Shown in pieces: positions 24,352 through 32,468 of a stretch of 33,652 nucleotides of DNA. Where the stretch lies: contig CASFCU010000031.1 of assembly GCA_949293285.1 (NCBI GenBank), forward strand, positions 1 to 33,652, read 5' to 3'. The DNA comes from an uncultured bacterium. Lineage in GTDB: Bacteria; Bacillota_I; Bacilli_A; RF39; UBA660. Every line of letters starts with the position of its first letter. Position 1 is the stretch's first letter. The translations under genes were made by a program, and so were the position numbers. The notes under the pieces were generated by a model. The model was not told the origin of the DNA. It ran no database searches and worked only from the letters and a program-made list of their open reading frames with translations.

Positions 24352-24816
24352 TTAAATAACAGAAATAAGACTCTTTATAATCTCTTCAACAATATATTTT
24401 TTATTTTCTAGTCTATTATCTTTAATAGAGGTAAAACTACTATCATAATATTGATCAGTATCCTTATCATAGATACTTACATAAACCTTATCATCACTAC
24501 CGAAAGGATTATGAATATCAGCTCGATTAAACTTTCCTGTTACTCCAATACCATAATTAGAATTTGCAAACAAAGCAATATTTTTAGCCATAGAACGTGC
24601 TACTTCTATACTGTAAACAGAATACGTATCAATTAATGCTTTGTCTACTCCCATTTTTATTTTATATTCATTAGAATAAGTAACAGCTGAAAATCTTAAA
24701 ACTTCACTAGCAGAAGGAATATCCGTAATACAACTAGCTACATAACCTCCTGTACATGACTCCATCGTACTAATAGTTTTATTCTTTGCCTTTAAAGCTT
24801 CTACTATTCTTTTCAT
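24352..24816 (-). CDS. pncC: Nicotinamide-nucleotide amidase (PncC, CinA C-terminal domain)
   Basis: 154 aa, a stand-alone CinA C-terminal domain. The signature TMESCTGGYVASCITDIPSAS contains the catalytic Ser region, followed by SNEYKIKMGV and YGIGVTGKFN. PncC converts NMN to nicotinate mononucleotide plus ammonia, feeding the same intermediate that PncB makes, which fits the neighbours exactly. GNPFG-type nucleotide contacts appear as ADIHNPFGSDDKVYVSI. SD AAGGAGG, 5 nt from ATG. It has its own predicted promoter (24862-24891), 98 bp after nadD. Confidence 0.88.
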   Translation of the reverse strand: MKRIVEALKAKNKTISTMESCTGGYVASCITDIPSASEVLRFSAVTYSNEYKIKMGVDKALIDTYSVYSIEVARSMAKNIALFANSNYGIGVTGKFNRADIHNPFGSDDKVYVSIYDKDTDQYYDSSFTSIKDNRLENKKYIVEEIIKSLISVI

Positions 24817-24861
24817 AAGAACCTCCTTAGATTAACTAATAAAAAAACTTCCCTATTTCTT

Positions 24862-24891
24862 ATTGTATCGTATTTAACCAATCCATGACAA
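24862..24891 (-). promoter_or_regulatory. Promoter of pncC
   Basis: TTGTCA (24886-24891), 18-bp spacer, TACAAT (24862-24867) on the minus strand. Confidence 0.55.
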
Positions 24892-24914
24892 CTTTCTTTT
24901 GAAAGAAAAACTTA

Positions 24915-25496
24915 TCAAATATACAACTTATTTTTTTTAATATAATCTAAAACATCAGCAGTAACATAATTAGAAACACTATCTTGAGAAGACTTAAGTA
25001 ATCCTCTAACAAAAGTAGAAGATACCTTAGCAAAAAGATAAGGAATAAGAATAATATTTTCTTGATAACCTTTCAACTCTTCTAAGATAGAATCTAAATT
25101 CTCTTTATCTCTTTTTATAACTAAAATCTTATACTTAGTTAAAATTTCTTCAAAATTTTTCCACTTAGTAATTTCCTTTAAATTATCACTTCCACAAATA
25201 AAATATATTTCATCACAAACATATTTTTTTTGAAAATAATCTAGAGTCTGATAAGTATAAACTAAATAATCTTGAATTTCATAAGAAGAAACCTCCAGAT
25301 TTATACAATCTTTTACCATTAAAGATAACATATGAAAACGATCCTTTGCATCAACTAATTCTTTCTTTTTATATCTATTACCTGTTGGTACAAAAATTAC
25401 TTTATCTAAATATCCATATTTTACCAAACTTGTTGCAATTTTCTTATGAACTTTATGAGGAGGATTAAAAGACCCTCCGAAAATTCCAATTCTCAT
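24915..25496 (-). CDS. nadD: Nicotinate-nucleotide adenylyltransferase
   Basis: 193 aa. It joins NaMN and ATP to nicotinate adenine dinucleotide. The nucleotidyltransferase signature GIFGGSFNPPHKVHKKIA (T/HxGH-type) starts the protein; FVPTGNRYKK, YFICGSDNLKEITKW and the C-terminal KVSSTFVRGLL (ISSTxIR motif) complete the NadD pattern. Start ATG at 25496 with GAGGG five bases before; an upstream GTG (25508) overlaps the nadE stop and the SD. It follows nadE with an 8-bp gap and so should be co-transcribed and coupled. Confidence 0.94.
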   Translation of the reverse strand: MRIGIFGGSFNPPHKVHKKIATSLVKYGYLDKVIFVPTGNRYKKKELVDAKDRFHMLSLMVKDCINLEVSSYEIQDYLVYTYQTLDYFQKKYVCDEIYFICGSDNLKEITKWKNFEEILTKYKILVIKRDKENLDSILEELKGYQENIILIPYLFAKVSSTFVRGLLKSSQDSVSNYVTADVLDYIKKNKLYI

Positions 25497-25504
25497 AATA
25501 ACCC

Positions 25505-27433
25505 TCACTCTAAATTTTCAAGTTCTTCTATAAAACTTTCATAATCAGCATCACTAGGGAATCTTAAATCTCCTCTAGGAGAAAGACTAACACTTCCTAC
25601 CTTGATACCGTCAGGTACACAATTTCTTTTAAATTGAGAAGTAAAAAATCTCTTAATAAATACGATTAACCATTTTTTAATCTCCGAAGAAGAAAAATTA
25701 GAAGAAAAGGTATTTTTAGCTAAAAAGTAAATTTTTTTAGGACTAGCACCATATCTCAAAAAATGATATAAAAAGAAATCATGCAACATATAAGGACCAA
25801 TATTAGACTCTGTTTTTTGAAGAATTTTTCCCTTTTTATCTAAAGGTAATAACTCTGGAGAGATAGGAGTATCTAAAATATCATAGATAATCTTTTTTTT
25901 GTTAGAACTACTATGATCTGCTACAAAACGCACTAAATATTTTACCAAAGTTTTAGGAATACTAGAATTAACAGAATACATGCTCATATGATCCCCATTA
26001 TACGTACACCACCCTAAAGCAAGTTCTGATAAATCTCCAGTACCAATCACAATACCATTTTCTTTATTAGCAATATCCATAAGAATTTGCATCCTCTCTC
26101 TTGCTTGAATATTTTCAAAAGTTACACTTCGATTTTGACTTTTTAATCCAATATCTTTCATATGAAGTAAACAGGCTTTTTTAATATCCACTTCTAAAAA
26201 AGAAGCACCATACTCTTTAATAAGAAGACAAGCATTCGCATAGGTTCTATTACTAGTACCAAATCCTGGCATTGTAACAGCAATAACATTTTTCATATCC
26301 AACTGAAGCTTCTCATATGCCTTTTCTATTACCAAAAAAGCAAGTGTAGAATCAAGACCTCCGGATATTCCAATCACACACTTTGGAAAATGTAACTGAA
26401 TTAATCTTCTTGCCAAAGCAGAAGCCTGAATATTGAGAATCTCTCTACATCTTTCATCCTTTTTGTCAACATCGATAGGAACAAAAGGATATGGGCTATA
26501 AGTCCTTTCTAATTGTTGCCCCTTATCTTTTATATCAATAGAGATAACACGATACAAAGAAGAAACACGAAAATTCATGTAACTAGTATTTTTAGCTCTA
26601 TCATGAGTTAATCTTTTAACATCAACATCAGCATATATTAAAGTACTATCCAACAAAAATCTTTCATTAGAAGAAAGACAAGTACCATTCTCAAAAATAA
26701 GACAACTCCCTCCAAATAAAAGATCACTAGAAGACTCCATCATACCACTAGAAGCATAAACATAAGCACAAATAGCTTTTCCAGACTGCATAGAAACTAA
26801 CTTTCTACGATATTCATCCTTTCCTACGATCTCATTACTACTAGATAAATTAAAAATAATAGTAGCACCATGCAAACAGTGATAATTGCTAGGAGGATTT
26901 ACAGCCCATAAATCTTCACAAATTTCTAAAGAAAAGCTAATCTCTTTAAACCTTTTGTCAACAAATAATAAATTCGTATCAATTGCTACATGAAACCCTA
27001 GAAAAGAAATTTCTTTATTTATCAAATCTTCACTAGAAGAAAACCATCTTTGCTCATAAAATTCAGCATAATTTGGAATATACGTTTTAGGAACCATTCC
27101 CAAAATTTTTCCTTTCTGAATAACAATTGCCACATTGAACAATTGATTATCATGCCGAATGGGAGCACCAACAATAAAAATAATATCCATATTTTTACTA
27201 TTTTCAAGTAGATAACGAATAGCAGACTCCACACAAGATAAAAGATTATCATGAAAGAATAAATCTCCACAAGTATAACCTGTAAGAGACAACTCTGGAG
27301 TAGTAACAATATCAATACCACAAGAATCTGCCTTCTGAACCATTTTTAATATCTCATGAGCATTACGTATAGGACTTGCAAGAAATAACTGATTACTAAT
27401 AGCACCCACTCTAACAAAACCAAATTGTTTCAT
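25505..27433 (-). CDS. nadE: Glutamine-dependent NAD synthetase
   Basis: 642 aa. An N-terminal nitrilase-type glutaminase domain (about 1-270) has catalytic residues visible in TPELSLTGYTCGDLF (Glu), the MVPKTYIPNY Lys loop and FSLEICEDLW (Cys). The C-terminal synthetase has the ATP pyrophosphatase loop GISGGLDSTLAFLV, and DLSELALGWCTY. It amidates deamido-NAD to NAD using glutamine-derived ammonia channelled between domains, the last step of both salvage and de novo routes. ATG 27433 with AGAGGAT; five bases follow the pncB stop. Core gene of the pncA-pncB-nadE-nadD operon. Confidence 0.96.
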   Translation of the reverse strand: MKQFGFVRVGAISNQLFLASPIRNAHEILKMVQKADSCGIDIVTTPELSLTGYTCGDLFFHDNLLSCVESAIRYLLENSKNMDIIFIVGAPIRHDNQLFNVAIVIQKGKILGMVPKTYIPNYAEFYEQRWFSSSEDLINKEISFLGFHVAIDTNLLFVDKRFKEISFSLEICEDLWAVNPPSNYHCLHGATIIFNLSSSNEIVGKDEYRRKLVSMQSGKAICAYVYASSGMMESSSDLLFGGSCLIFENGTCLSSNERFLLDSTLIYADVDVKRLTHDRAKNTSYMNFRVSSLYRVISIDIKDKGQQLERTYSPYPFVPIDVDKKDERCREILNIQASALARRLIQLHFPKCVIGISGGLDSTLAFLVIEKAYEKLQLDMKNVIAVTMPGFGTSNRTYANACLLIKEYGASFLEVDIKKACLLHMKDIGLKSQNRSVTFENIQARERMQILMDIANKENGIVIGTGDLSELALGWCTYNGDHMSMYSVNSSIPKTLVKYLVRFVADHSSSNKKKIIYDILDTPISPELLPLDKKGKILQKTESNIGPYMLHDFFLYHFLRYGASPKKIYFLAKNTFSSNFSSSEIKKWLIVFIKRFFTSQFKRNCVPDGIKVGSVSLSPRGDLRFPSDADYESFIEELENLE

Positions 27434-27438
27434 ACTAA

Positions 27439-28911
27439 TCAATCCTCTTTTCTTTTCATAGTTTTAACAAGTTTTTTAGAAGAAACAAGATCTTGATGTT
27501 GATGAATTAAGGCTTGCTTCAAACTTCGTAATTTCTCACTTAAATCCACATAATATTCACTTGGTTTCATAATTCTAGTAACTTCTTCATAAAACGTATT
27601 CACTTCATTATCACAATACGTTTTTTTATCATCCAAACCTGGATCACAATAAACCAAAACTCCATTTTTAAAAATAGGAACCTGTAATTCTCTTACTCTA
27701 TAATGATTAAGCAACCTACTCTTCCAAGTCTCACTTTCATGAACTAAGGTATAAGATTCTTTGGAAATTTCTTCTTCTGCAAGGCAGATAACATCCCCTA
27801 ATGCATAACCTGTATCATTATCATAAAAACGATATACCTTCTTATACCCTGGATTAATCGTCTTAATACTATCATTACTAACTTTAATTCTAGGTTCGAC
27901 TTTTCCCTCTTTTTCTATAGCAACTAGTTTATACACTCCACCTACTCTCTCTTTAGAAGCAGCAATATTATCACCAACTCCCAAAGAATCTATCTTTGCT
28001 CCTTGCATCAACAACTCACGAATGGTAAACTCATTAATACCATTAGAAAGACAAATACCAGTATCCGTATATCCGCTTCTATCCAACATTTTTCTTGCCT
28101 CTTTAGATAGATAAGCCAAATCTCCACTATCAATACGGATACCTTTAAATGAATATCCATTAGGTTTCAAGTATTCATCTGCTACTTTAATTGCATTAGG
28201 AAGACCACTTCTTAAAGTATCATAAGTATCCACTAAAAATACACAATTATTAGGATTACTCTTAGCATACCCTAGAAAGGCATCATATTCACTTTCTGCC
28301 TCTGTAACTAAAGAATGTGCCATTGTTCCAAGAGCAGGTATTTTATATTTTTTAGCCGCATAAGTATTAGAAGTTCCAACACAACCACCAATATAAGCAT
28401 CCTTACTAGCTTCTATTGCAGAATCTATTCCTCTAGCACGTCGTGCTCCAAACTCCATAACAGGAATATTACCAGCTTCTCTTGTAATTCTTTTAGCTGC
28501 TGTAATTACTAAACTTCCATGATTAAAATTAGTAAGCAAAGCCGTTTCTAATAATTGTGCAGTAATTAAATCAGCTTTTACTGTGAGTACTGGTTCATTA
28601 GGAAATACCACTGTTCCATCTTCTACCGCATATACATCTCCCTTAAATTTTAAATTTTCAAGATGACTTAAAAAATTCTCACTAAAACAACCTAACTCTC
28701 TAAGATATTCTATATCTTCTTTCTCGAATTTAAAATTTTGAATATACTCAATAATTTCACTTAATCCCCCACTTATCGTATAGCCACCATCAAAAGGATT
28801 TTTCCTAAAAAACAAATCAAAATACGCAATTTCTTTGGCTTTTCCTTCATTAAAATATGTCTGAGCCATAGTTAACTCATAAAAATCTGTCATTAAAGTT
28901 TTATTTTCCAT
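27439..28911 (-). CDS. pncB: Nicotinate phosphoribosyltransferase
   Basis: 490 aa. It makes nicotinate mononucleotide from nicotinate and PRPP, with ATP hydrolysis coupled through a phospho-His. Motifs: MTDFYELTMAQTYF at the N-terminus, MEFGARRARG, GGCVGTSNTYAAK, GTMAHSLV (the phosphorylated His) and RIDSGDLAYLSKEARKM. Length matches the Bacillota ~490-aa subtype with a C-terminal extension. Start ATG at 28911 with AGAGGTGGTAAT; the 14 extra upstream codons of the open frame are the duplicated operator/SD leader. It lies 48 bp after pncA and 5 bp before nadE. Confidence 0.96.
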   Translation of the reverse strand: MENKTLMTDFYELTMAQTYFNEGKAKEIAYFDLFFRKNPFDGGYTISGGLSEIIEYIQNFKFEKEDIEYLRELGCFSENFLSHLENLKFKGDVYAVEDGTVVFPNEPVLTVKADLITAQLLETALLTNFNHGSLVITAAKRITREAGNIPVMEFGARRARGIDSAIEASKDAYIGGCVGTSNTYAAKKYKIPALGTMAHSLVTEAESEYDAFLGYAKSNPNNCVFLVDTYDTLRSGLPNAIKVADEYLKPNGYSFKGIRIDSGDLAYLSKEARKMLDRSGYTDTGICLSNGINEFTIRELLMQGAKIDSLGVGDNIAASKERVGGVYKLVAIEKEGKVEPRIKVSNDSIKTINPGYKKVYRFYDNDTGYALGDVICLAEEEISKESYTLVHESETWKSRLLNHYRVRELQVPIFKNGVLVYCDPGLDDKKTYCDNEVNTFYEEVTRIMKPSEYYVDLSEKLRSLKQALIHQHQDLVSSKKLVKTMKRKED

Positions 28912-28922
28912 ATTACCACCTC

Positions 28923-28943
28923 TTATTAACGTTTTATTAATAA
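28923..28943 (-). promoter_or_regulatory. Candidate NrtR operator, copy 3, in the pncB leader
   Basis: Plus strand TTATTAAC-GTTTT-ATTAATAA: the same 21-bp imperfect palindrome as at pncA (20 of 21 identical to copy 1), just before the pncB SD. There is no convincing -35 here, so it would act as an internal operator or roadblock. Confidence 0.6.
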
Positions 28944-28958
28944 CAAAATTCAAAAAAA

Positions 28959-29558
28959 TTATTTCTTTTTAATTAGTTTAATACCTTGCTGTTCCATAAG
29001 CAATTTTGCAGCCTCACTGTATTTACCACGTCCATGAAAAACAGAATCATACGTTTCCACTGCATCTGTATGAACATAAATATCTACTCTTTTGTTTCTC
29101 TCATCAAAATAATTCGATAATCCAAGCGTACCATTTGCCACACAAATATCAGTACAACATCCTATAACATCTACTCTTTTCAACCCAGTCATCTCCGCAA
29201 TAAGACTTCTAAACTGAGAAGACTCCATAAAACTAGTAGAATTTTTTTCAATAAAAACGACATTATCATAATCTTCAAACTCTCTAAATTCCTCTACTAA
29301 CTCTGCTTCACGACTTCCTCTTATACAATGTTGTGTATTTCCAAATCTTTGAAACTCTACCGAATTTTCAGTATGACTGTCCTTAATAAAAACAAGAAGA
29401 TCCCCATTATATAAAGAACTTCTTACAATTTCTAGCTGTCTAGGAATCACATCAGCAATTTTCTTATCATGTAGAACTCCTTCCCTAACGAATCCATTAA
29501 CCATATCGATAACAATCAAACAGTTATTATACACTTGCAAATTTTTAATTTTTTTCAT
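28959..29558 (-). CDS. pncA: Nicotinamidase (isochorismatase-family)
   Basis: 199 aa. It hydrolyses nicotinamide to nicotinate and ammonia, the entry step of the salvage route. Catalytic triad residues are visible: Asp in LIVIDMVNGFV, Lys in LVFIKDSHTENS and Cys in DVIGCCTDICVANG; the last motif also carries the cis-peptide V-I-G-C region of the family. The usual metal-binding His cluster is weak (HTENS only), so metal dependence is unclear. ATG at 29558 with AGAGGTGATGGC; the open frame's upstream part is the promoter/operator. First gene of the operon, behind a TTGACA-17-TAAAAT promoter. Confidence 0.9.
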   Translation of the reverse strand: MKKIKNLQVYNNCLIVIDMVNGFVREGVLHDKKIADVIPRQLEIVRSSLYNGDLLVFIKDSHTENSVEFQRFGNTQHCIRGSREAELVEEFREFEDYDNVVFIEKNSTSFMESSQFRSLIAEMTGLKRVDVIGCCTDICVANGTLGLSNYFDERNKRVDIYVHTDAVETYDSVFHGRGKYSEAAKLLMEQQGIKLIKKK

Positions 29559-29569
29559 GCCATCACCTC

Positions 29570-29590
29570 TTATTAACATTTTATTAATAA
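29570..29590 (-). promoter_or_regulatory. Candidate NrtR operator, copy 1, over the pncA -10
   Basis: Plus strand TTATTAAC-ATTTT-ATTAATAA, an imperfect 21-bp palindrome that contains the whole -10 element (TAAAAT, 29578-29583), the classic position for a repressor site. A near-identical copy lies before pncB and another upstream. Confidence 0.7.
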
Positions 29591-29606
29591 CAAACATTTT
29601 TGTCAA
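29578..29606 (-). promoter_or_regulatory. Promoter of the NAD salvage operon
   Basis: TTGACA (29601-29606), 17-bp spacer, TAAAAT (29578-29583) on the minus strand, flanked and overlapped by the two palindromes. Confidence 0.85.
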
Positions 29607-29610
29607 CTAC

Positions 29611-29631
29611 TTTTTAACATTTTGTTAAAAA
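29611..29631 (-). promoter_or_regulatory. Candidate NrtR operator, copy 2, upstream of the -35
   Basis: Plus strand TTTTTAAC-ATTTT-GTTAAAAA, an 8-bp perfect inverted repeat around 5 bp. It matches copy 1 at 18 of 21 positions, and the centres are 41 bp apart (about four helical turns), which would put two bound repressors on the same face. Confidence 0.65.
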
Positions 29632-29637
29632 CATAGC

Positions 29638-29670
29638 AAAAAAATAATATAATGCCAACAACATTATATT
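29638..29670 (-). terminator. Terminator of the surface-protein locus
   Basis: Minus strand AATATAATG, 7-nt loop, CATTATATT (perfect 9-bp stem), then A and seven T; 26 bp after the stop of the exported protein gene at 29696. Confidence 0.85.
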
Positions 29671-29695
29671 ACTTTACATCAAAATCACAATGATA

Positions 29696-31366
29696 CTAAA
29701 AAGAAAGAACAATTCGAAAGGAGGTATTCGCACTTGCAGAGCCATTTTTACCTTCAAATCTAAACACCCCAGTCCCAGCTATTGCACTTGAAGCCACTTG
29801 TTTCTCTCCCCCACGGGAAAACCATGAATATCTTAAATGAACGAAACTGGCGTAATCTGAATACCAAGAACTAGAAGTATCAAAAGGTCCTAACTCTCCT
29901 GTAGCATCCCCTAATATTCTACCAATTTTGCTAACTGGTTGGGCAACGTTATAATAATAACCATCGTAATACTTACTATCAATTCCATTTGCAACGGAGG
30001 TAACCTCATCAAAAGAACCTCCCATAACATACTCATTAGCTCCTCCTGACATATCATATATTCCAGTGATATTACCTGTAGTACTTGCTAAATATCCTAT
30101 CTCCGTATTCCACATTTCTGAATACGATGCATACCCTGTTCCAAAATTTAAATTACCATTCATTCTTATCTCACCGTTGATTCCATACATTGAATGAGAT
30201 AAATAAGCTACTGCCCCCCATTCTGTATTCTTCATCATATGAGAATCTAAACCTCTTTGATAATGATAACTTACCGTAAAAGCATTAGCTACTTGGATAT
30301 TTCTCCAACTATATACATTGGGTTTAATAATCACTTTACTAGACTCAGTAGTATCTTGTCGAGCGTCTCTTTCATTAGTTGCCCCATCATAACCTGTTTC
30401 AAACTTTCCCACCCAAATTCCATTGGTATTAAAAGCCAAGAAAGCTGGATGGGTCATATAGTCTCCCACTCTACAACTTCCAACTTCTCCTGATACTCCC
30501 GGAGTTGTACATTCTCCTTCAACGCTGTCCGTTGTATTTTGAGGTCCAAACCTAATATCTATAGCATGAACTTTACTATCATCTACTGCAGTATCATAAA
30601 TATAATTTCCTAAATCCCATAATTTATAACTATACTTTGGAATCCACACAAAATAACTTTGAATATTATCTTCGGGTATAACATCACCTTTTTCATACTC
30701 GACACTCTCATCTTTTAAGATGATTGCATTTGCCCATATTTTCTCTTCATAACGATACCATGCTGTCGAAGTATCAGCTTTTTTTACCGTTCCATCATTT
30801 TCTATCGTTACCGCCAATAAATTATTTTTTATGATAGGATCGGTTCCATTCAATATTTTTTCTTTATAAACAAACGAAAAATTCAAATAACAATTCAATG
30901 TATTATTTTCTAAAATCTCATCGGAATAAAACGTAATAGAAAACGTAACACTACTCTTCCCTTCTAACTCATCTCCAATTTCCAACCCCTCCAACGAAAA
31001 CTTTATCGATTCATTATCATAAAATGCTTCATCATACGTTACTCCATCAAAATCATACGTATCATTCGTACTATTATAAATAGTAACCTCATAACTAATA
31101 GAAGATTTCTCTACCACACTAGATAAAACTACCTTACTATTTAACATCGTTTGATAAAAATTCACTACTTTCGAATTTACTACATCTGCATTCTGATTAG
31201 TATCATAAACTACATCCGTAATAAAAATACCTTCCTGTACATTTGCTAATACTTTCCCCTCGATACCACTATACACCGAACTAATCCTTGCATAACCAAC
31301 TCCCATCAATAAACTAGAAACAAAAACTACCAAAGATAATAATCTAATCTTACTTTGACTACTCAT
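29696..31366 (-). CDS. Exported surface protein with SipW-type signal and C-type-lectin/FGE-like C-terminus
   Basis: 556 aa. The N-terminus (IRLLSLVVFVSSLLMGVGYA followed by RISSVYSGIEGKV) is the TasA/camelysin-like signal processed by SipW-type peptidases. Residues about 30-180 look like a beta-sandwich (YEVTIYNSTNDTYDFDG). From about 235 onward, FVWIPKYSYKLW, HPAFLAFNTNGIWVGKFETGYD, NTEWGAVAYLSHSMYG, GIYDMSGGANEYVMGGS, WFSRGG and the end SFRIVLSF give the formylglycine-enzyme-like C-type-lectin fold found in bacterial surface and diversified proteins. Enzyme activity is not implied. The start, ATG at 31366 with AGGAG, overlaps the DUF5305 stop by 8 bp, so it is translationally coupled. Likely the substrate of the adjacent signal peptidase; function as adhesin or fibre component is inference. 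Confidence 0.8.
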   Translation of the reverse strand: MSSQSKIRLLSLVVFVSSLLMGVGYARISSVYSGIEGKVLANVQEGIFITDVVYDTNQNADVVNSKVVNFYQTMLNSKVVLSSVVEKSSISYEVTIYNSTNDTYDFDGVTYDEAFYDNESIKFSLEGLEIGDELEGKSSVTFSITFYSDEILENNTLNCYLNFSFVYKEKILNGTDPIIKNNLLAVTIENDGTVKKADTSTAWYRYEEKIWANAIILKDESVEYEKGDVIPEDNIQSYFVWIPKYSYKLWDLGNYIYDTAVDDSKVHAIDIRFGPQNTTDSVEGECTTPGVSGEVGSCRVGDYMTHPAFLAFNTNGIWVGKFETGYDGATNERDARQDTTESSKVIIKPNVYSWRNIQVANAFTVSYHYQRGLDSHMMKNTEWGAVAYLSHSMYGINGEIRMNGNLNFGTGYASYSEMWNTEIGYLASTTGNITGIYDMSGGANEYVMGGSFDEVTSVANGIDSKYYDGYYYNVAQPVSKIGRILGDATGELGPFDTSSSWYSDYASFVHLRYSWFSRGGEKQVASSAIAGTGVFRFEGKNGSASANTSFRIVLSF

Positions 31367-32447
31367 ACTTCTCCTCTTCTTGTACACTATCTTTCACTTT
31401 TAAACAATAAGTATACAATATCTTACTACTAGGTATCACAAAATAAGTTCTTGTTTTCTCCTTATTTTCCACCATTAAAATAGGTGACTGAATCGTATCT
31501 CTAATTTCCAACATATCATGAAACGTATCTATTTTCAAAACTTGATATCCTTCTAATTCTAATTCATTATTTACTTTCTGAATATAAGAACCATAATTAT
31601 TCAATATCTTTCTTAACTTTCTTGCATAAACTCCCTCTTTCGTTTTAGTCTCTATTACATAACGACCAAATCGAATCATCATATATATATCCAATATCAA
31701 TAGCACAATAAACAAAATAAGTATCCAATAATGATAAGAAGAAAAACTATCATATCTCAAAACATTCTCATCATTTGCCACTAAATTCGAACTAATATCG
31801 ATAGCCATCGTTTTACTTGTCAATGGAATCACCAAAGATACCACCGACTTCTCTTCCTCTTCTTCCTCCACACTCCCACTAGTTCTCACAATCAAATCAA
31901 TCGTTAATGTACTATCCACCCCATCCAAATCATAAGTACTAATAAACTTCTTAATTAAATTATTATAAGCATGATAATCTATTTCAACTTCTTCTTCTAT
32001 CGTAAACTTTGGCTGTTGTTTTAAAGAATAAGTCTTCTCTTCTAACATCACTTCTTCTACTTCATATAACGTATTCCCTGTAACCTTATCTTTCACATTT
32101 ACGATAGAGACTATCTCATAAGAATACTGATAATCTATTCTTTCTCCCTCTAACATAAACTCATAATAAAAATCTGCCGTAATATAATCTATTAAACTAG
32201 CAATATATTGCTGATCTCTTTCTAAATATTCTTCTTCAAAAAATTCATTACTTTTTAAATATACCTCGTAATCTACCTTCCCTCTTTCTTCATAACTAAC
32301 ATACTGTTTCCTACTTTTATTTACAAATACCACCAAAAAAGACAACGCAATCACGCTCAATACGATAATCAAACAAATATAACTACAAATTCCTCTTCTT
32401 CTTTTCGTCTGTTCTACCAATATCTCATTCACTCTATCTTTTCTCAT
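31359..32447 (-). CDS. DUF5305-like membrane protein
   Basis: 362 aa. A signal-anchor helix (about 20-43, after a basic RRR stretch), a ~200-residue extracytoplasmic domain, a second helix (about 240-260, HYWILILFIVLLILDIYMMI) and a cytosolic tail of ~100 aa. The outer domain pattern (VDYEVYLKSNEFFEEEYL, YIASLIDYITADFYYEF, YSYEIVSIVNV, later DLIVRTSG) fits DUF5305, a family found beside archaeal and bacterial signal peptidase I genes. It contains an EEEEEE run near 198. Its start follows GGAGGGGAG at a rather long distance, 21 bp after the peptidase stop. Probably a partner of the peptidase in secretion or assembly of the exported protein; function unknown. Confidence 0.72.
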   Translation of the reverse strand: MRKDRVNEILVEQTKRRRGICSYICLIIVLSVIALSFLVVFVNKSRKQYVSYEERGKVDYEVYLKSNEFFEEEYLERDQQYIASLIDYITADFYYEFMLEGERIDYQYSYEIVSIVNVKDKVTGNTLYEVEEVMLEEKTYSLKQQPKFTIEEEVEIDYHAYNNLIKKFISTYDLDGVDSTLTIDLIVRTSGSVEEEEEEKSVVSLVIPLTSKTMAIDISSNLVANDENVLRYDSFSSYHYWILILFIVLLILDIYMMIRFGRYVIETKTKEGVYARKLRKILNNYGSYIQKVNNELELEGYQVLKIDTFHDMLEIRDTIQSPILMVENKEKTRTYFVIPSSKILYTYCLKVKDSVQEEEKYE

Positions 32448-32468
32448 ACTATCTACTATCTCCCCTCC

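Noticed and set aside
24890-24915. CTTTC/GAAAG small hairpin after nadD as a terminator
   Set aside because: Five-base-pair stem with no T run on either strand.
27022-27321. Second minus-strand ORF within nadE
   Set aside because: Frame-shifted shadow of the intact NadE nitrilase domain.
29611-29631. Palindrome read as a terminator of the upstream gene
   Set aside because: It is not followed by a T run, and a better terminator lies at 29638-29670; similarity to the -10 palindrome favours an operator.
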